Shown here: positions 6,208 through 6,470 of the stretch, piece by piece
How the letters are laid out: each line of letters begins with the position of its first letter
How positions within the stretch are numbered: the first letter of the stretch is position 1
Source of the DNA: Pseudomonadota bacterium
Lineage (GTDB): Bacteria; Desulfobacterota; DSM-4660; Desulfatiglandales; B25-G16
Direction: 5' to 3'
Assembly: GCA_030633645.1 (NCBI GenBank)
Contig: DAOVRY010000049.1
Coordinates: forward strand, 1-6,470
Length of the DNA: 6,470 nucleotides
Program-made: the position numbers and the translations under genes
Notes under the pieces: generated by a model
Told to the model about the DNA's origin: nothing
Databases searched by the model: none
Seen by the model: only the letters and a program-made list of their open reading frames with translations

Positions 6208-6222
6208 TTTAATCACATTAAA
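6208..6222. promoter_or_regulatory. AT-rich inverted repeat upstream of etfB, possible operator
   Basis: TTTAAT-CAC-ATTAAA is a perfect 6-3-6 inverted repeat about 32 bases before the etfB ATG, in the place where the promoter of the cluster should lie. Its size and symmetry fit a dimeric regulator site. No confident -35/-10 pair can be assigned; on the minus strand TTGGTT and AACTTT spaced by 17 bases is a weak candidate. Part of the site could simply be an AT-rich promoter core. Confidence 0.3.
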
Positions 6223-6241
6223 CCAACAGCTAAGCTGGTGG
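6223..6241. repeat. Small hairpin next to the etfB upstream inverted repeat
   Basis: CCAACAGC and GCTGGTGG pair around a TAA loop with one mismatch. The hairpin directly abuts the AT-rich inverted repeat at 6208-6222. There is no T run on either strand to make it a convincing terminator. Confidence 0.35.
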
Positions 6242-6305
6242 TGCAAGCTTTGCTATGCAGGTAAGTGAGTTCAGTCATGCGGCTATAACAATCTCTCGCC
6301 CGCTC

Positions 6306-6324
6306 CCCTTCGACTTGGCTCAGG
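6306..6324. repeat. REP-like word CCCTTCGACTTGGCTCAGG
   Basis: This 19-base word is almost the same as one at 2073-2091. Words of the form CCCTTCGAC...GCTCAGGG are common intergenic repeats in many bacterial genomes, known from general experience. It opens a GC-rich, gene-free cluster of hairpins. Confidence 0.5.
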
Positions 6325-6333
6325 ATCGCTCGA

Positions 6334-6387
6334 GTTCACAGACCCGCCCGCCTCGCGTTGCGAAGCATTGCGGGCAGGGTTCACAGA
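6334..6387. repeat. GC-rich hairpin bracketed by 9-bp direct repeats
   Basis: GTTCACAGA occurs at 6334-6342 and again at 6379-6387. Between them CCCGCCCGC (6343-6351) pairs imperfectly with GCGGGCAGGG (6370-6379), with a smaller TCGC-GTT-GCGA stem (6353-6363) inside. The layout looks like a small palindromic repeat element with a short target-site-like duplication. The right repeat shares one base with the stem. Confidence 0.45.
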
Positions 6388-6428
6388 GAGGGATTTTCTG
6401 TTTGTGGTGAAGGTGCAAGCAACAATAT

Positions 6429-6454
6429 AAACCCTGCGCGAAGCGCTGTGGTTT
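6429..6454. repeat. Hairpin with AAACC/GGTTT arms
   Basis: AAACC (6429-6433) pairs with GGTTT (6450-6454), enclosing GCGC-GAA-GCGC (6436-6446). It has no T run after it on either strand, so it is more like the neighbouring repeat hairpins than a terminator. Upstream of it at the window end nothing can be assigned. Confidence 0.35.
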
Positions 6455-6470
6455 GAGCTGAATCCTCCTC

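Noticed and set aside
1..6470. CRISPR array, prophage or toxin-antitoxin system
   Set aside because: No regularly spaced repeats, no phage or integrase gene and no small gene pair of toxin-antitoxin type are visible on either strand.

Overview
The window holds five convincing protein genes, all on the minus strand. Read in transcription order from the right-hand end they are etfB (6176 to 5394), etfA (5394 to 4414), an acyl-CoA dehydrogenase (4407 to 3262), a stand-alone ATP-grasp beta subunit of an ADP-forming acyl-CoA synthetase (best start 3038, stop 2361) and, after a 672-base gap, a rhomboid-family intramembrane serine protease with a TPR-like tail (1688 to 210). The gene set (an electron transfer flavoprotein joined to an acyl-CoA dehydrogenase and an NDP-forming acyl-CoA ligase subunit, next to repeat-rich spacers) fits an anaerobic, fatty- or aromatic-acid-using bacterium of the Desulfobacterota/Deltaproteobacteria type. 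That placement is an inference from gene content and protein style; no marker gene is present.

Region 6177-6470 has no gene. It carries a strong Shine-Dalgarno sequence for etfB, an AT-rich 6-3-6 inverted repeat that could be an operator, and a cluster of GC-rich hairpins with a REP-like CCCTTCGAC...GCTCAGG word. Region 5394-3262 is a tight cluster: etfB and etfA overlap by one base (TAATG), and etfA and the dehydrogenase are 6 bases apart, so translational coupling and one mRNA are likely. Region 3039-3261 is a looser 223-base spacer with small hairpins and short broken reading frames that may be gene remnants. The beta-subunit gene follows and ends 5 bases before a small hairpin that may terminate the transcript.

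Region 1689-2360 has no credible gene. Its main content is a 185-bp imperfect palindrome (1984-2168) with perfect 19-bp ends and a REP-like word inside it, plus smaller, partly mutually exclusive hairpins closer to the rhomboid gene. Region 1-209, downstream of the rhomboid gene, has two copies of an 18-bp word and a 14-bp palindrome.

Functionally, the dehydrogenase should oxidise an acyl-CoA to an enoyl-CoA and pass electrons to EtfAB, which hands them to a partner not encoded here (for example a membrane ETF:quinone oxidoreductase or a bifurcating partner). The ATP-grasp subunit, with an alpha subunit that must lie elsewhere, would interconvert an acyl-CoA and a free acid with ATP formation or use. 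The rhomboid protease looks like a separate unit. I do not see a clearly new system. The most unusual items are the long palindromic element, the orphan ligase subunit in the ETF operon, and the long extracytoplasmic insertion in the rhomboid.
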